In this document: piece after piece, positions 6,175-13,036 of the stretch
How positions within the stretch are numbered: position 1 is the stretch's first letter
Layout: every line of letters begins with the position of its first letter
Assembly: GCA_046597185.1 (NCBI GenBank)
Contig: JBKJLF010000574.1
Coordinates: forward strand, 1-13,036
Source of the DNA: CAMBDR01 sp046597185
Lineage (GTDB): Bacteria; Pseudomonadota; Gammaproteobacteria; Burkholderiales; Burkholderiaceae_D
Direction: 5' to 3'
DNA: 13,036 nucleotides
Notes under the pieces: model-generated
Told to the model about the DNA's origin: nothing
Seen by the model: the letters and a program-made list of their open reading frames with translations, nothing else
The model's database searches: none
Position numbers and translations under genes: made by a program

Positions 6175-7145
6175 TATTCGTAGGCGGGTAAGCGAATTTG
6201 TTCTTCTGCCGTAAACTGCTGTTGGCGTAGCGCTGAGATTGCCGCCAATTGTTGCTTTGGTGCCTGATTGCTTTGCCTGATCTGATTGCGTTGGGCCAAA
6301 TAGGTTTTGATGCGCGCTTGCCATTGCGCTTCTTCGCGATCAACCTCGGCCAAACGTGCCGCCGCATCGGCTGAAAATGCCTTGGCGCGCAATTGGTAAA
6401 TCTCTTGTTCAGTACCGCCCTTGGCCCGAATTTGCGCCACTTGTTCTTCCACCTTGCTTAATTTTAACGGCGCTTCGCGTGCTTCGCGCACTTCGGGTGG
6501 GAGTTGTTGATCGAGTTTGGCGAAGGCTTGCTGTTTTTGCTCGGAGCTTAAGGCTTTGTTTTCTTCCACTTCGATGCGGGCCAGTGCATCGCGGTCATAG
6601 GCATCATTAAAACCAAATAAACCTTTGATTTCTTCCGCTGAAAAATACTTGGCGCGCTCCTGGTTAAGTGCGTTCAGGCGGGCGCGAATGCCTTCTGCCT
6701 GGCTACTTGTTACCTTGATATTTTTTTCTGCCTCAATCAAATTGCGTTTGTAGGCGAGATAGCGTGCCAACAGTTTTTTGGCTTGTGCCGCCGCAGCCGG
6801 ACTGAGCTTGCGGTCAAGTTCGCGTTCGGTTTCAACGGTAATCGCTGCGAGCGATTTTTCGCCCAGGGCACTCAGGTAATAATCGAATAAATGGCCCAGT
6901 TCGGCATCCACCACCAAGGCATTATTGGCGGCTACTTTGAGGTCGCCATCGGGTTTGGTGCCTTCATGTGAGCGCACAAAAGCATTGGGATCGGTACGCG
7001 GTAAGGCGGCGTTGCCGGATTGATTGCCGGATTGATTGCCTGATTCAATGGGAGGCGAGTCGGATGGCAGTAACATGCTGCCAAGCAAGGCGACGCCAGC
7101 CAGCGCCGCCCCCGACCAGTAATGGGAGGGTTTCAGTTTCATCAT
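6174..7145 (-). CDS. lif: Lipase-specific foldase / lipase chaperone (Lif)
   Basis: Steric chaperone, anchored in the inner membrane with its body in the periplasm, that folds the cognate lipase before export by the type II secretion system. The 323 residues show a short N-terminus, one membrane helix (about 11-27), a Ser/Gly/Asn/Gln-rich linker, then a long charged helical domain. The family motif is present as FDYYLSALGE (87-96). The Arg usually found three residues before its Phe is Gly84 here (GHLFDYY), which may matter. The tail has the repeated helical modules seen in Lif proteins (KYFSAEEIKGLFG, KAFSADAAARL). The gene begins 18 nt after lip on the same strand, the classic lip-lif order. 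Two adjacent ATG codons (7145, 7142) could start it; the ribosome site is weak, so translation may depend on lip. It converges on the first regulator. Confidence 0.92.
   Translation of the reverse strand: MMKLKPSHYWSGAALAGVALLGSMLLPSDSPPIESGNQSGNQSGNAALPRTDPNAFVRSHEGTKPDGDLKVAANNALVVDAELGHLFDYYLSALGEKSLAAITVETERELDRKLSPAAAAQAKKLLARYLAYKRNLIEAEKNIKVTSSQAEGIRARLNALNQERAKYFSAEEIKGLFGFNDAYDRDALARIEVEENKALSSEQKQQAFAKLDQQLPPEVREAREAPLKLSKVEEQVAQIRAKGGTEQEIYQLRAKAFSADAAARLAEVDREEAQWQARIKTYLAQRNQIRQSNQAPKQQLAAISALRQQQFTAEEQIRLPAYE
7012..7047. repeat. 12-bp tandem repeat in the lif linker
   Basis: Three 12-bp units (TTGCCGGATTGA twice, then TTGCCTGATTCA) encode the SGNQ repeats at about residues 35-45 of Lif, just after the membrane anchor. 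In-frame copy changes would only alter linker length. Confidence 0.85.
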
Positions 7146-7163
7146 GAAGGTCGGGGGCGGGGT

Positions 7164-8096
7164 TTACAGGCCGAGTTGTTGCAAACGGTTGGCGTGCTGG
7201 CGGAATACAGTTACCGGATTGGTTTCAAATAAATTGACGATGCCGACCAATTGGTTGACTTCATCAAGATGATTCATACGGTAATCATCCCGGATCACGC
7301 GGCCCAAATGGCTGGAGCAAGAACCAACCAAACCATCATTTTTGGCCCCGTTAAAGGCCAGTGAAGTCAGTGCCATGGCAGGGTCAATCACATCCAATAA
7401 ATTGGTGTAACCGCTGGCACCACTCCAGGAAAAATACGACACCCCGTTTTGTTGGTACGCGCCTTCGCCGCAGGCGGTGGTGGGCACCCCAGCCGGGTGG
7501 GTGGCATTAAATTTGGCTGCACCAGCCGTGCTTAAGGATTGGGCTGCGCCCAATGAATTTTGTGGCAGATTGGGGCTGCCGGACAAGAAAGAAATAATCG
7601 TGCCCAAGGCCTGGTTCACTTTCAAGAGTATGTCACGCGATACGCTGCCAGCGGGCGCTACACCAAGCAATAAATCAGCCACCACCGAGCCTTTATTCAC
7701 ACCGGCGATACTGGTGGCGGAGGCAACCAAATCAGGGCGTACTGAAGCGACATAACGAATGGTTGGGCCACCATGGCTATGGCCTATCAGATTAACCTTG
7801 GCCGAACCCGTGGCAGCGGCAATTTTTTTCACTTCCAGCAGCAATTGCTCGCCGCGCACTTCGGTGCTGTTTGCAGCCGATACTTGTGGTGTGTAAACCT
7901 TGGCACCACCTGATGCCAGCGCCGATGGAATACCATAAAAATATTCAACCGGGCCAATTTTGTCAAAGCCAAACAAACCGTGAACCAGAACCACAGGGTA
8001 TTTGGTTTGGGTGTAGCCTGCAGCAAGCGTGGTAACGGGTAATAAGGATGCGGCAATAGCAGACGCGGCCAAGCACTTCAAGAGGGCGTGTTTCAT
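7164..8096 (-). CDS. lip: Secreted triacylglycerol lipase, family I.1/I.2 (Pseudomonas/Burkholderia type)
   Basis: Extracellular alpha/beta hydrolase that splits triglycerides into fatty acids and glycerol. Of 310 residues, about 1-26 form a Sec signal peptide (KHALLKCLAASAIAASLLP, cleavage near TLAA-G), and the mature start YTQTKYPVVLVHG matches the Pseudomonas LipA family. Catalytic residues are visible: Ser107 in GHSHGG, Asp254 in AKNDGLVGSC and His276 in NHLDEVN. The oxyanion-hole HG is at 39-40. Cys209 and Cys260 can form the conserved disulfide, and Asp235 and Asp278 fit the calcium site. The start has GGAG at good distance. It is followed at 18 nt by its chaperone gene lif and is divergent from the second TetR-type regulator. 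The protein appears complete and active. Export needs type II secretion genes that are not in the window. Confidence 0.96.
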   Translation of the reverse strand: MKHALLKCLAASAIAASLLPVTTLAAGYTQTKYPVVLVHGLFGFDKIGPVEYFYGIPSALASGGAKVYTPQVSAANSTEVRGEQLLLEVKKIAAATGSAKVNLIGHSHGGPTIRYVASVRPDLVASATSIAGVNKGSVVADLLLGVAPAGSVSRDILLKVNQALGTIISFLSGSPNLPQNSLGAAQSLSTAGAAKFNATHPAGVPTTACGEGAYQQNGVSYFSWSGASGYTNLLDVIDPAMALTSLAFNGAKNDGLVGSCSSHLGRVIRDDYRMNHLDEVNQLVGIVNLFETNPVTVFRQHANRLQQLGL

Positions 8097-8194
8097 TTTT
8101 TCTCCAAGAAATTGATTTTGTAAGTCGTTTTGTGGGGAACTTCTATGCTGTGCTAATTTTTTTACTGTTTTTTGTACTTCTTTTTTTATATTTG

Positions 8195-8216
8195 GCGCTT
8201 TTAGTAGAGTAAGCGC
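8195..8216. promoter_or_regulatory. Inverted repeat, possible operator upstream of lip
   Basis: GCGCTT (8195-8200) and AAGCGC (8211-8216) form perfect 6-bp arms with a 10-nt spacer, about 100 bp upstream of the lip start. TATAAA on the minus strand next to it could be a -10, which would put the repeat over the promoter spacer. It could be bound by one of the TetR-type regulators; this is an inference from position. Confidence 0.35.
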
Positions 8217-8294
8217 TCGGTTGATTTTTTGAGAAGTATAATCGCCGCTTTTGCGAAATGCAAGAGCTTTTTAAAAAAACATTGAATAATTTTA

Positions 8295-8318
8295 TTTTGG
8301 AAATATTTCTCTCCAAAA
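8295..8318. promoter_or_regulatory. Inverted repeat in the lip/regulator region, possible operator
   Basis: TTTTGGA (8295-8301) and TCCAAAA (8312-8318) are perfect 7-bp arms around a 10-nt spacer. Overlapping it is the perfect palindrome GAAATATTTC (8300-8309). The spacing equals that of the repeat at 8195-8216 although the sequence differs. It may be a regulator site or just structure in AT-rich DNA. Confidence 0.3.
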
Positions 8319-8444
8319 AGCGACGGAAGTAAAAGTATGTTTTGTTCTGCGGAAAGGTTTAGAAGAGAGGCTCCAGCATCGGACTCATTATAAATGGGCG
8401 GCCATGGTATAGTGTTGCCTAATATTAATAGTGAGAAATCATTT

Positions 8445-9200
8445 ATGAAGATAAAACCACTACCCGTGAACTTTACCTTGGCCCAATTTCGTGAAGCGAC
8501 ACCACTTGATGAGTTTAATGTCTGGACTTTTTTGTTGGATCGCAATAGTGAACGGGTAGGGGTGAAGCGGCGTGATGCTGCACTGGAAAATTTGGAAAAA
8601 ATCTTTGTAGCGACCTTTCGCCTGGCTAATACCGTTGGCTTCGGTGCTATGACTCTGCGTGATTTATGTCGGGAAACTGGTTTGTCGATGGGGGGGTTGT
8701 ACGGCTATATTCAAAATAAAGATCAGTTGGCCGATATGATTGACGACACCGTGCGCTATGTGTCCGAGATTTTACCAACCTGGTTTAAAGATGTGCCAGC
8801 TCCGCTCGATGAGTTGGAGTGTATATTACGCGCCCATATTTATTTGTCGGAAATTTTTCAGCCTTGGGCGTATTTTGTATTTCTGGAGTCGCGCGCCTTG
8901 GCTAATGCGCATGGCCTGGTTACCAAAGAAACGGAAATCGGCATTCAAAGCTATATCAGCCAGTTAATTCAGGCCTGCGCCAATTTTACTGCCGATGAAG
9001 CGATGTTGTTGGCTGCGCATTGCATGTCGATGGTGCAGGATTGGCATTTGAAGTGCTGGAAATTCGGTAGTAATAATATTGGGGCCGATGCCTTTGCCAA
9101 TAGCGTGGTGCGCTTTGTACGCTCCTACATTCAAATGCGTCAGGGTGAAGCGGGCCTGCTGGTAGGTAATGATCCGGTTCTGGCCGATGTCGCCGCTTAA
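8445..9200 (+). CDS. TetR/AcrR-type transcriptional regulator (paralogue 2)
   Basis: Regulator of 251 residues, about 64% identical to the one at 5375. The HTH (about 54-95) is almost unchanged: LENLEKIFVATFRLANTVGF and LRDLCRETGLSMGGLYGYI are the same in both, so the two probably recognise similar DNA. The ligand domain differs more, especially around residues 100-120, 150-190 and the tail, which is about 15 residues longer and ends in LVGNDPVLADVAA. The start at 8445 (MKIKPLPVNF) is chosen over an in-frame ATG at 8394 because it aligns with the start of the paralogue and has a GTGAG at 8431-8435. It is divergent from lip, the usual arrangement for a local regulator of the adjacent gene, and convergent with the HD-GYP gene. 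Target and ligand are unknown. Confidence 0.87.
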   Translation: MKIKPLPVNFTLAQFREATPLDEFNVWTFLLDRNSERVGVKRRDAALENLEKIFVATFRLANTVGFGAMTLRDLCRETGLSMGGLYGYIQNKDQLADMIDDTVRYVSEILPTWFKDVPAPLDELECILRAHIYLSEIFQPWAYFVFLESRALANAHGLVTKETEIGIQSYISQLIQACANFTADEAMLLAAHCMSMVQDWHLKCWKFGSNNIGADAFANSVVRFVRSYIQMRQGEAGLLVGNDPVLADVAA

Positions 9201-9235
9201 ACAGGAAACTGCGCGGAAACTGCGCGGAAGCGGCG
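9191..9235. repeat. 11-bp tandem repeat within a stem at the regulator/HD-GYP junction
   Basis: Two exact 11-bp copies of GGAAACTGCGC (9204-9214 and 9215-9225) lie between the arms CGCCGCTT (9191-9198) and AAGCGGCG (9228-9235). The left arm contains the end of the second regulator, including the first base of its stop codon. The structure could slow transcription from either side, but there is no T-run, so a terminator is not claimed. Confidence 0.6.
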
Positions 9236-9243
9236 TTGGCTCG

Positions 9244-10404
9244 CTAGTGCGCTGGTTCGTTTGATGCAGGTTTGAAGCGTTCCAGTTGTTCTTGCTTTTT
9301 CGTAAGATCGACATCGTTATCACTGTAACGTAGCGCAATTTCTTGGAATTGCGCCTGCAAAGCAAGGAAAGCATCGACCATATCGGGATCAAAATGTTGG
9401 CCGCGTCCGGCCACGATGATATCCACCGCTTCCTGGTGCGACATGCCCGCTTTATACACCCGGCGGCTGATCAGGGCATCATACACATCGGCCACGGCCA
9501 TCAGGCGTGCTGAAATGGGAATCGCATCACCCGCCAAGCCTTGTGGATAACCGCTGCCATCCCATTTTTCCTGATGGCTGTAGGCGATTTCCTTGGCGAA
9601 ACGCAAAAACTCAACTTGGATCCCCAAGTCACGTTCCGCCGCCATAATCGCGTCACGCCCGAGGGTCGTGTGGGTTTTCATGATTTCAAATTCTTCCGGC
9701 ACAAAGCGCCCCGGCTTGAGCAAAATGTGGTCGGGAATGCCGACTTTGCCAATATCATGCAGCGGTGCCGACTTAAACAATAATTCAATGGTTTGCTCAG
9801 TCAAAAACCAGGCAAAGCGTGGATGTTGGCTCAATGCTTGCGCCAGGATTTTGACATAGTGTGAGGTGCGCCGAATATGGTTGCCAGTTTCACTGTCACG
9901 GGTTTCGGCCAGGGAAGCCATGGTGTAGATGGCGACATCTTGCAAGGCGCTTACTTCCTGGGTGCGGCGTGCCACTTCTTGCTCCAAAAAATGATTTTTA
10001 TCGAGTAAAAAGTCACGCACTTGCTTTAGCGCCAATTGGGTTTTGATGCGCGCCAACACAATCGGTGGACTGACTGGTTTGGTAATGTAATCCACCGCAC
10101 CCAACTCCAAACCGTGTTTTTCATCCGCAACTTCTGACATGGCGGTGACGAAAATGACGGGAATATTGCGCGTTTCAGGATGCGCCTTCAAGTGTTGGCA
10201 GACTTGGTAGCCATTCATGCCCGGCATCATGATGTCGAGCAAGATCAAACCAATATCCGGGTTGGCCTGCGCAATTTTGATGGCGCGTTCACCATTAGTG
10301 GCCACCTTGACGCGGTAAGTATTGGAAAGCACGGCGCTTAACACATCGATATTGTCCGGGGTATCATCGACTACCAAAATGACCGGGGGTTTCAGGCTGT
10401 TCAT
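9244..10404 (-). CDS. Two-component response regulator with HD-GYP cyclic-di-GMP phosphodiesterase domain (RpfG-like)
   Basis: Cytoplasmic response regulator of 386 residues. The receiver domain (about 8-122) has Asp13/Asp14, phosphoacceptor Asp57 in LLDIMMPGMNG, Thr87 and Lys109. A coiled linker (about 125-155) leads to an HD-GYP domain (about 155-350). That domain has the residues expected of an active enzyme: H176 (GNHIRR), HD at 216-217 (LHDIGKVGIPD), H245 (THTTLG), H277 (HQEKWDGSGYP) and DVYDAL (306-311). Family members hydrolyse cyclic di-GMP to pGpG or GMP, which promotes motility or dispersal. The start overlaps the stop of the hybrid kinase by 4 bp (ATGA), and AAGGA lies upstream, so the pair is translationally coupled and this is very likely the kinase's output. 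The usual RpfF/RpfC quorum-sensing genes are not seen. Confidence 0.94.
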   Translation of the reverse strand: MNSLKPPVILVVDDTPDNIDVLSAVLSNTYRVKVATNGERAIKIAQANPDIGLILLDIMMPGMNGYQVCQHLKAHPETRNIPVIFVTAMSEVADEKHGLELGAVDYITKPVSPPIVLARIKTQLALKQVRDFLLDKNHFLEQEVARRTQEVSALQDVAIYTMASLAETRDSETGNHIRRTSHYVKILAQALSQHPRFAWFLTEQTIELLFKSAPLHDIGKVGIPDHILLKPGRFVPEEFEIMKTHTTLGRDAIMAAERDLGIQVEFLRFAKEIAYSHQEKWDGSGYPQGLAGDAIPISARLMAVADVYDALISRRVYKAGMSHQEAVDIIVAGRGQHFDPDMVDAFLALQAQFQEIALRYSDNDVDLTKKQEQLERFKPASNEPAH

Positions 10405-13036
10405 ACCGAATCCTTTTGTGTCAAACTCAAACCCAGCGCATCGGCCAGGCTGTGTAAATCGGAGAGCGCTGCTTCAAAGTCATATTGCGCAATCGCATGC
10501 AGGATTTGTCGCGCCAATGCTTGCTGCGGGCCTTGCATTAACATGGGTTCAATCAGGCTAAATTCTTGCGCCGCCTTGGCATCATCGTCGGCTAATAATT
10601 GTTTCAGTGTTTGCAAATGGCTCAAGAGTTGGCCTGGATCAATCGCATCATGCGCCGGGTTGGCGGCTTCAATGACATTGGGCGGTGGCGGCAGTACCCG
10701 TGACAGATGACAAATCACGGCCGACAGCGATTGCTCCAACTCATCCAGTGCATCTTCCACGGCTTCGGGCAGGGGCGCTTGCATGGGCTCTTGCAGGCTG
10801 GTAGCCAATTGCTCGGACTGTTGCTCCAAAAATTGATTGATCTGTTGTTCCAGATGCGCGGCATCTTGCATGACCTGAATTGCCCCAATATTGCCCGCCA
10901 AACCTTTTAAGGTATGTACGGTGCGCACGACTTCCTCAATCTGGTTGGCATGCAGGGCCAAGCGCACCCGATCCAGCGCATCACTCTCACCCTCGATAAA
11001 GCGGTGGCATAATTTATGCAGCAAAGCGGTGTTGCCGCCAATCCGCGCCAGTGCCTGTTGGCTTTGTAAGATCGGTGATTCAGCCAGCGCAAATTCATTC
11101 GATACAGTAGTGTCAGCAGCTTCATTGAGCTGTGGCCGGGCGGGTTTGATCCACTGCGCCAAAGTCATGAATAATTGATCGATATCGAGCGGCTTTGCCA
11201 CGAAATCATTCATGCCGGCGGCCAGACATTTTTCTTTGTCGCCCACCATGGCGTTGGCAGTCATTGCAATCACGGGTAAGTTCGCCCAATTCGGATTATT
11301 GCGTATTTCTCGCGTGGCTTGGTAGCCATCCATCACCGGCATTTGGCAATCCATCAGGACACCATCGTAATCTTTTTGCCCGAGCATCGCCAAAGCATGC
11401 ATGCCATGTGCGGCAATATCCACCGTTACGCCGACCGATGCCAGGATTTCCTGCGCCAATTCCTGATTCAGTTTATGGTCTTCCACCAGCAGCAAGTGGG
11501 CACCCGCGATACTTAATTCAGCCTGTCTGGCTTCGACTTGCCGTTCCTGGCGGCGCGGACGGATGGCAATTTGCTTGCCAAATGCGCTTAAAATTTGATC
11601 CAGCATGGTCGATGGCGAAATCGGCTTGGTCAAAATGCCATGCACCTGGATCTCACCCAGTTGGTCGAGTAAATCCTCGCGGCTATACGCGGTGACCATC
11701 ACAAAGGTGGGTGTTTTTTCGATACTGCTATCGTCATGCACCTGACGCAGGGTTTCTACGCCATCCATGCCGGGCATTTGCCAATCCATTAAGATTAAGC
11801 CATACGGTTTTTTCTCGGCTTGGGCTTTGCGTAAGGCAACAATCGCAGAAGCACCATCGCCGACGGCATCGGCTTCGAGTTTTAAAGAATGGAGCATCGT
11901 GATAAAGATATCGCGTGCGCTGGCATTGTCATCCACCACCAGCACCCGTAAGCCCAGCATCGCCTCGCCTAAATCGGGTTCGATTTGTTGTTCCTGGAGT
12001 TGAAACTGTGCGGTGAAATAGAAATTACTGCCTTGCCCCAGAATGCTATCGACCCCGATTTCGCCATGCATGATTTCAACCAGGCGGCGGCTAATCGTCA
12101 AGCCAAGTCCGGTGCCGCCATACTTGCGGGTGGTAGATGCATCGGCCTGGGTAAAGGCCGAAAACAGCTTGGTTTGTTGTTCCGCGCTAATACCCACGCC
12201 CGTGTCACGAATATCAAAACGTAAAATCACCGTTTGATCTTTGCGTGACAATGGACGAATTGAAATCACGACTTCGCCATGTTGGGTAAATTTGATGGCA
12301 TTGTTGCAAAGGTTGAGCAAAACTTGCCCCAGGCGTAAAGGATCGCCGATCAGCGCATGGGGTAGTGTGGTGGGAATGTCGAATAATAATTCGAGTTGTT
12401 TTTCTTGCGCCTTGATAATGCAATTGTCCGCGATATGTTGCATCACGTCATCGAGTTGGAACTTAAGATTTTCGAAATGCATTTTCCCGGCTTCAATTTT
12501 AGAAAAATCCAAGATATCATTGATGATGCCCAGTAGATTGTGGGCCGAGCTTTCTACCTTTTCCAGATACTGACGTTGCTTTTTGGTGAGTTCGGTTTGT
12601 AAGGCCAAATGGGTCATGCCAATAATTCCATTCATCGGGGTACGGATTTCATGCGACATATTGGCCAAAAATTCTGATTTCAACTTGCTGGCATCTTCCG
12701 CCACCTCCACCGCATGGCGCAATTGGTGTTCATTGGCCAAGCTGCTGGTCATGTCTTTCAATGCCTGCAGTAAAAGACCTGTTTCATCATGAGAATTGAT
12801 GTCAATTTGACTACTTAAATCGCCATGTGCTACCCGTTGAGCAATATGGACTGCAGCGGCCAAGGGGGAGGTGATGGTTTTTGTCATCCAAATCATGACC
12901 GAGATACTGCAGAGGATGGCGAGCAAGCCAAATCCAATGGCAAACATAATCGCAAGCCGGATGTCCTCTTGAATTTTGGTATGGGCCTCATGGGTTTTTT
13001 GCTCTTGCAAATCCACTAATTTGTTGATGTGTTGCA
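10401..13036 (-). CDS. Hybrid histidine kinase: TM-HAMP-HisKA-HATPase-REC-REC-HPt (BarA-like layout), 5' end outside window
   Basis: Membrane sensor kinase running a full internal phosphorelay. The frame is open to the window edge, so the N-terminus is missing and the GTG at 13016 is probably internal. Numbered from that codon: end of a helical sensor region resembling a four-helix-bundle domain (1-20), membrane helix (about 21-44), HAMP (about 46-98), HisKA with His122 (MSHEIRTPMNG), ATPase with N-box NNAIKF, DTGVGI (271-276) and GGTGLGL (300-306), REC1 (about 357-478, Asp411), REC2 (about 506-622, Asp556), and HPt with His701 (VHTLKGLAGNIG). All phosphoacceptors are intact. After a Pro-rich hinge (PPPPN, 776-780) comes a ~90-residue helical tail (DPGQLLSHLQTL to the end) without a known acceptor site. 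It overlaps the HD-GYP regulator gene by 4 bp. The signal sensed cannot be read from this part. Confidence 0.93.
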   Translation of the reverse strand, partial: QHINKLVDLQEQKTHEAHTKIQEDIRLAIMFAIGFGLLAILCSISVMIWMTKTITSPLAAAVHIAQRVAHGDLSSQIDINSHDETGLLLQALKDMTSSLANEHQLRHAVEVAEDASKLKSEFLANMSHEIRTPMNGIIGMTHLALQTELTKKQRQYLEKVESSAHNLLGIINDILDFSKIEAGKMHFENLKFQLDDVMQHIADNCIIKAQEKQLELLFDIPTTLPHALIGDPLRLGQVLLNLCNNAIKFTQHGEVVISIRPLSRKDQTVILRFDIRDTGVGISAEQQTKLFSAFTQADASTTRKYGGTGLGLTISRRLVEIMHGEIGVDSILGQGSNFYFTAQFQLQEQQIEPDLGEAMLGLRVLVVDDNASARDIFITMLHSLKLEADAVGDGASAIVALRKAQAEKKPYGLILMDWQMPGMDGVETLRQVHDDSSIEKTPTFVMVTAYSREDLLDQLGEIQVHGILTKPISPSTMLDQILSAFGKQIAIRPRRQERQVEARQAELSIAGAHLLLVEDHKLNQELAQEILASVGVTVDIAAHGMHALAMLGQKDYDGVLMDCQMPVMDGYQATREIRNNPNWANLPVIAMTANAMVGDKEKCLAAGMNDFVAKPLDIDQLFMTLAQWIKPARPQLNEAADTTVSNEFALAESPILQSQQALARIGGNTALLHKLCHRFIEGESDALDRVRLALHANQIEEVVRTVHTLKGLAGNIGAIQVMQDAAHLEQQINQFLEQQSEQLATSLQEPMQAPLPEAVEDALDELEQSLSAVICHLSRVLPPPPNVIEAANPAHDAIDPGQLLSHLQTLKQLLADDDAKAAQEFSLIEPMLMQGPQQALARQILHAIAQYDFEAALSDLHSLADALGLSLTQKDSV

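Larger units (their letters stand above)
8097..8444. other. AT-rich intergenic region between divergent lip and second regulator
   Basis: This 348-bp region has T-rich runs near lip and several inverted repeats (8195-8216 and 8295-8318). TATAAA (8389-8394) and TATAGT (8408-8413) are -10-like sequences on the plus strand ahead of the regulator, but no good -35 boxes are visible for either gene. An open frame runs into this region from the regulator side, but it is not supported as protein. Confidence 0.6.

Noticed and set aside
5932..6324. Minus-strand frame with a repeated KHHRWFK-type peptide across the 21-bp repeats
   Set aside because: The frame overlaps the 3' ends of both the first regulator and lif in other phases, has no ribosome site, and its repeat is only the translated 21-bp unit.
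8394..8444. Longer start of the second regulator
   Set aside because: The added 17 residues have no match in the paralogue, and the ATG at 8445 aligns exactly with the paralogue start.
8201..8545. Minus-strand open frame of 114 codons across the lip/regulator intergenic region
   Set aside because: It overlaps the start of regulator 2, has no clear ribosome site and shows no recognisable domain; AT-rich chance frame is the simpler reading.
13014..13016. GTG as the start of the hybrid kinase
   Set aside because: The frame stays open to the window edge with helical sensor-like sequence (HINKLVDLQEQ), and a start here would leave only a short stub before the membrane helix.
1..13036. Insertion sequences, prophage, integrases, tRNA or attachment sites
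   Set aside because: No transposase, integrase or phage-like protein, no terminal inverted repeats with target duplications, and no tRNA-like cloverleaf was found by eye in any intergenic stretch.

Overview
The window looks like chromosomal DNA from a betaproteobacterium of the Burkholderiales, most likely Oxalobacteraceae. The grounds are the lol permease / lolD / tatD / comEC gene order, a phasin with a PhaR/PhbF-type operator, and a family I.1 lipase with its dedicated foldase. This placement is inferred from gene content and protein flavour; no search was run. No mobile element, RNA gene, CRISPR array or phage gene was seen.

Layout. (1) Positions 1-4376, plus strand: a tightly packed run of the 3' end of a lipoprotein-releasing permease (LolC/E), lolD, a TatD-family nuclease of the YjjV type, and comEC for DNA uptake. 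GC content drops visibly at the lolD/tatD border. (2) Positions 4504-5374: a minus-strand phasin gene (PHA granule coat). Its promoter carries an exact match to the PhaR/PhbF operator consensus and a run of ten G. (3) Positions 5375-9200: a secreted lipase and its membrane-anchored chaperone (lip-lif, minus strand), bracketed by two plus-strand TetR-type regulators that are about 64% identical to each other. The first regulator converges on lif across a junction made of a 21-bp tandem repeat. The second is divergent from lip across a 348-bp AT-rich region with inverted repeats. (4) Positions 9244-13036, minus strand: a large hybrid histidine kinase (5' end outside the window) followed, with a 4-bp ATGA overlap, by a REC-HD-GYP response regulator predicted to degrade cyclic di-GMP.

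How the parts may work together. Lip with Lif would release fatty acids outside the cell, and phasin coats the storage polymer that such carbon can feed. The twin regulators sit where local control of this lipid-use and storage locus would be expected. That link is inference from position and from palindromes, not demonstrated. The kinase/HD-GYP pair is a separate signalling operon.

The most unusual features are the duplicated regulators flanking lip-lif, the 21-bp (two helical turns) repeat that fills one convergent junction exactly, and several short tandem repeats (9, 11, 12 and 21 bp and a G10 tract) within 7 kb. Nothing here amounts to a clearly new defence or mobile system.
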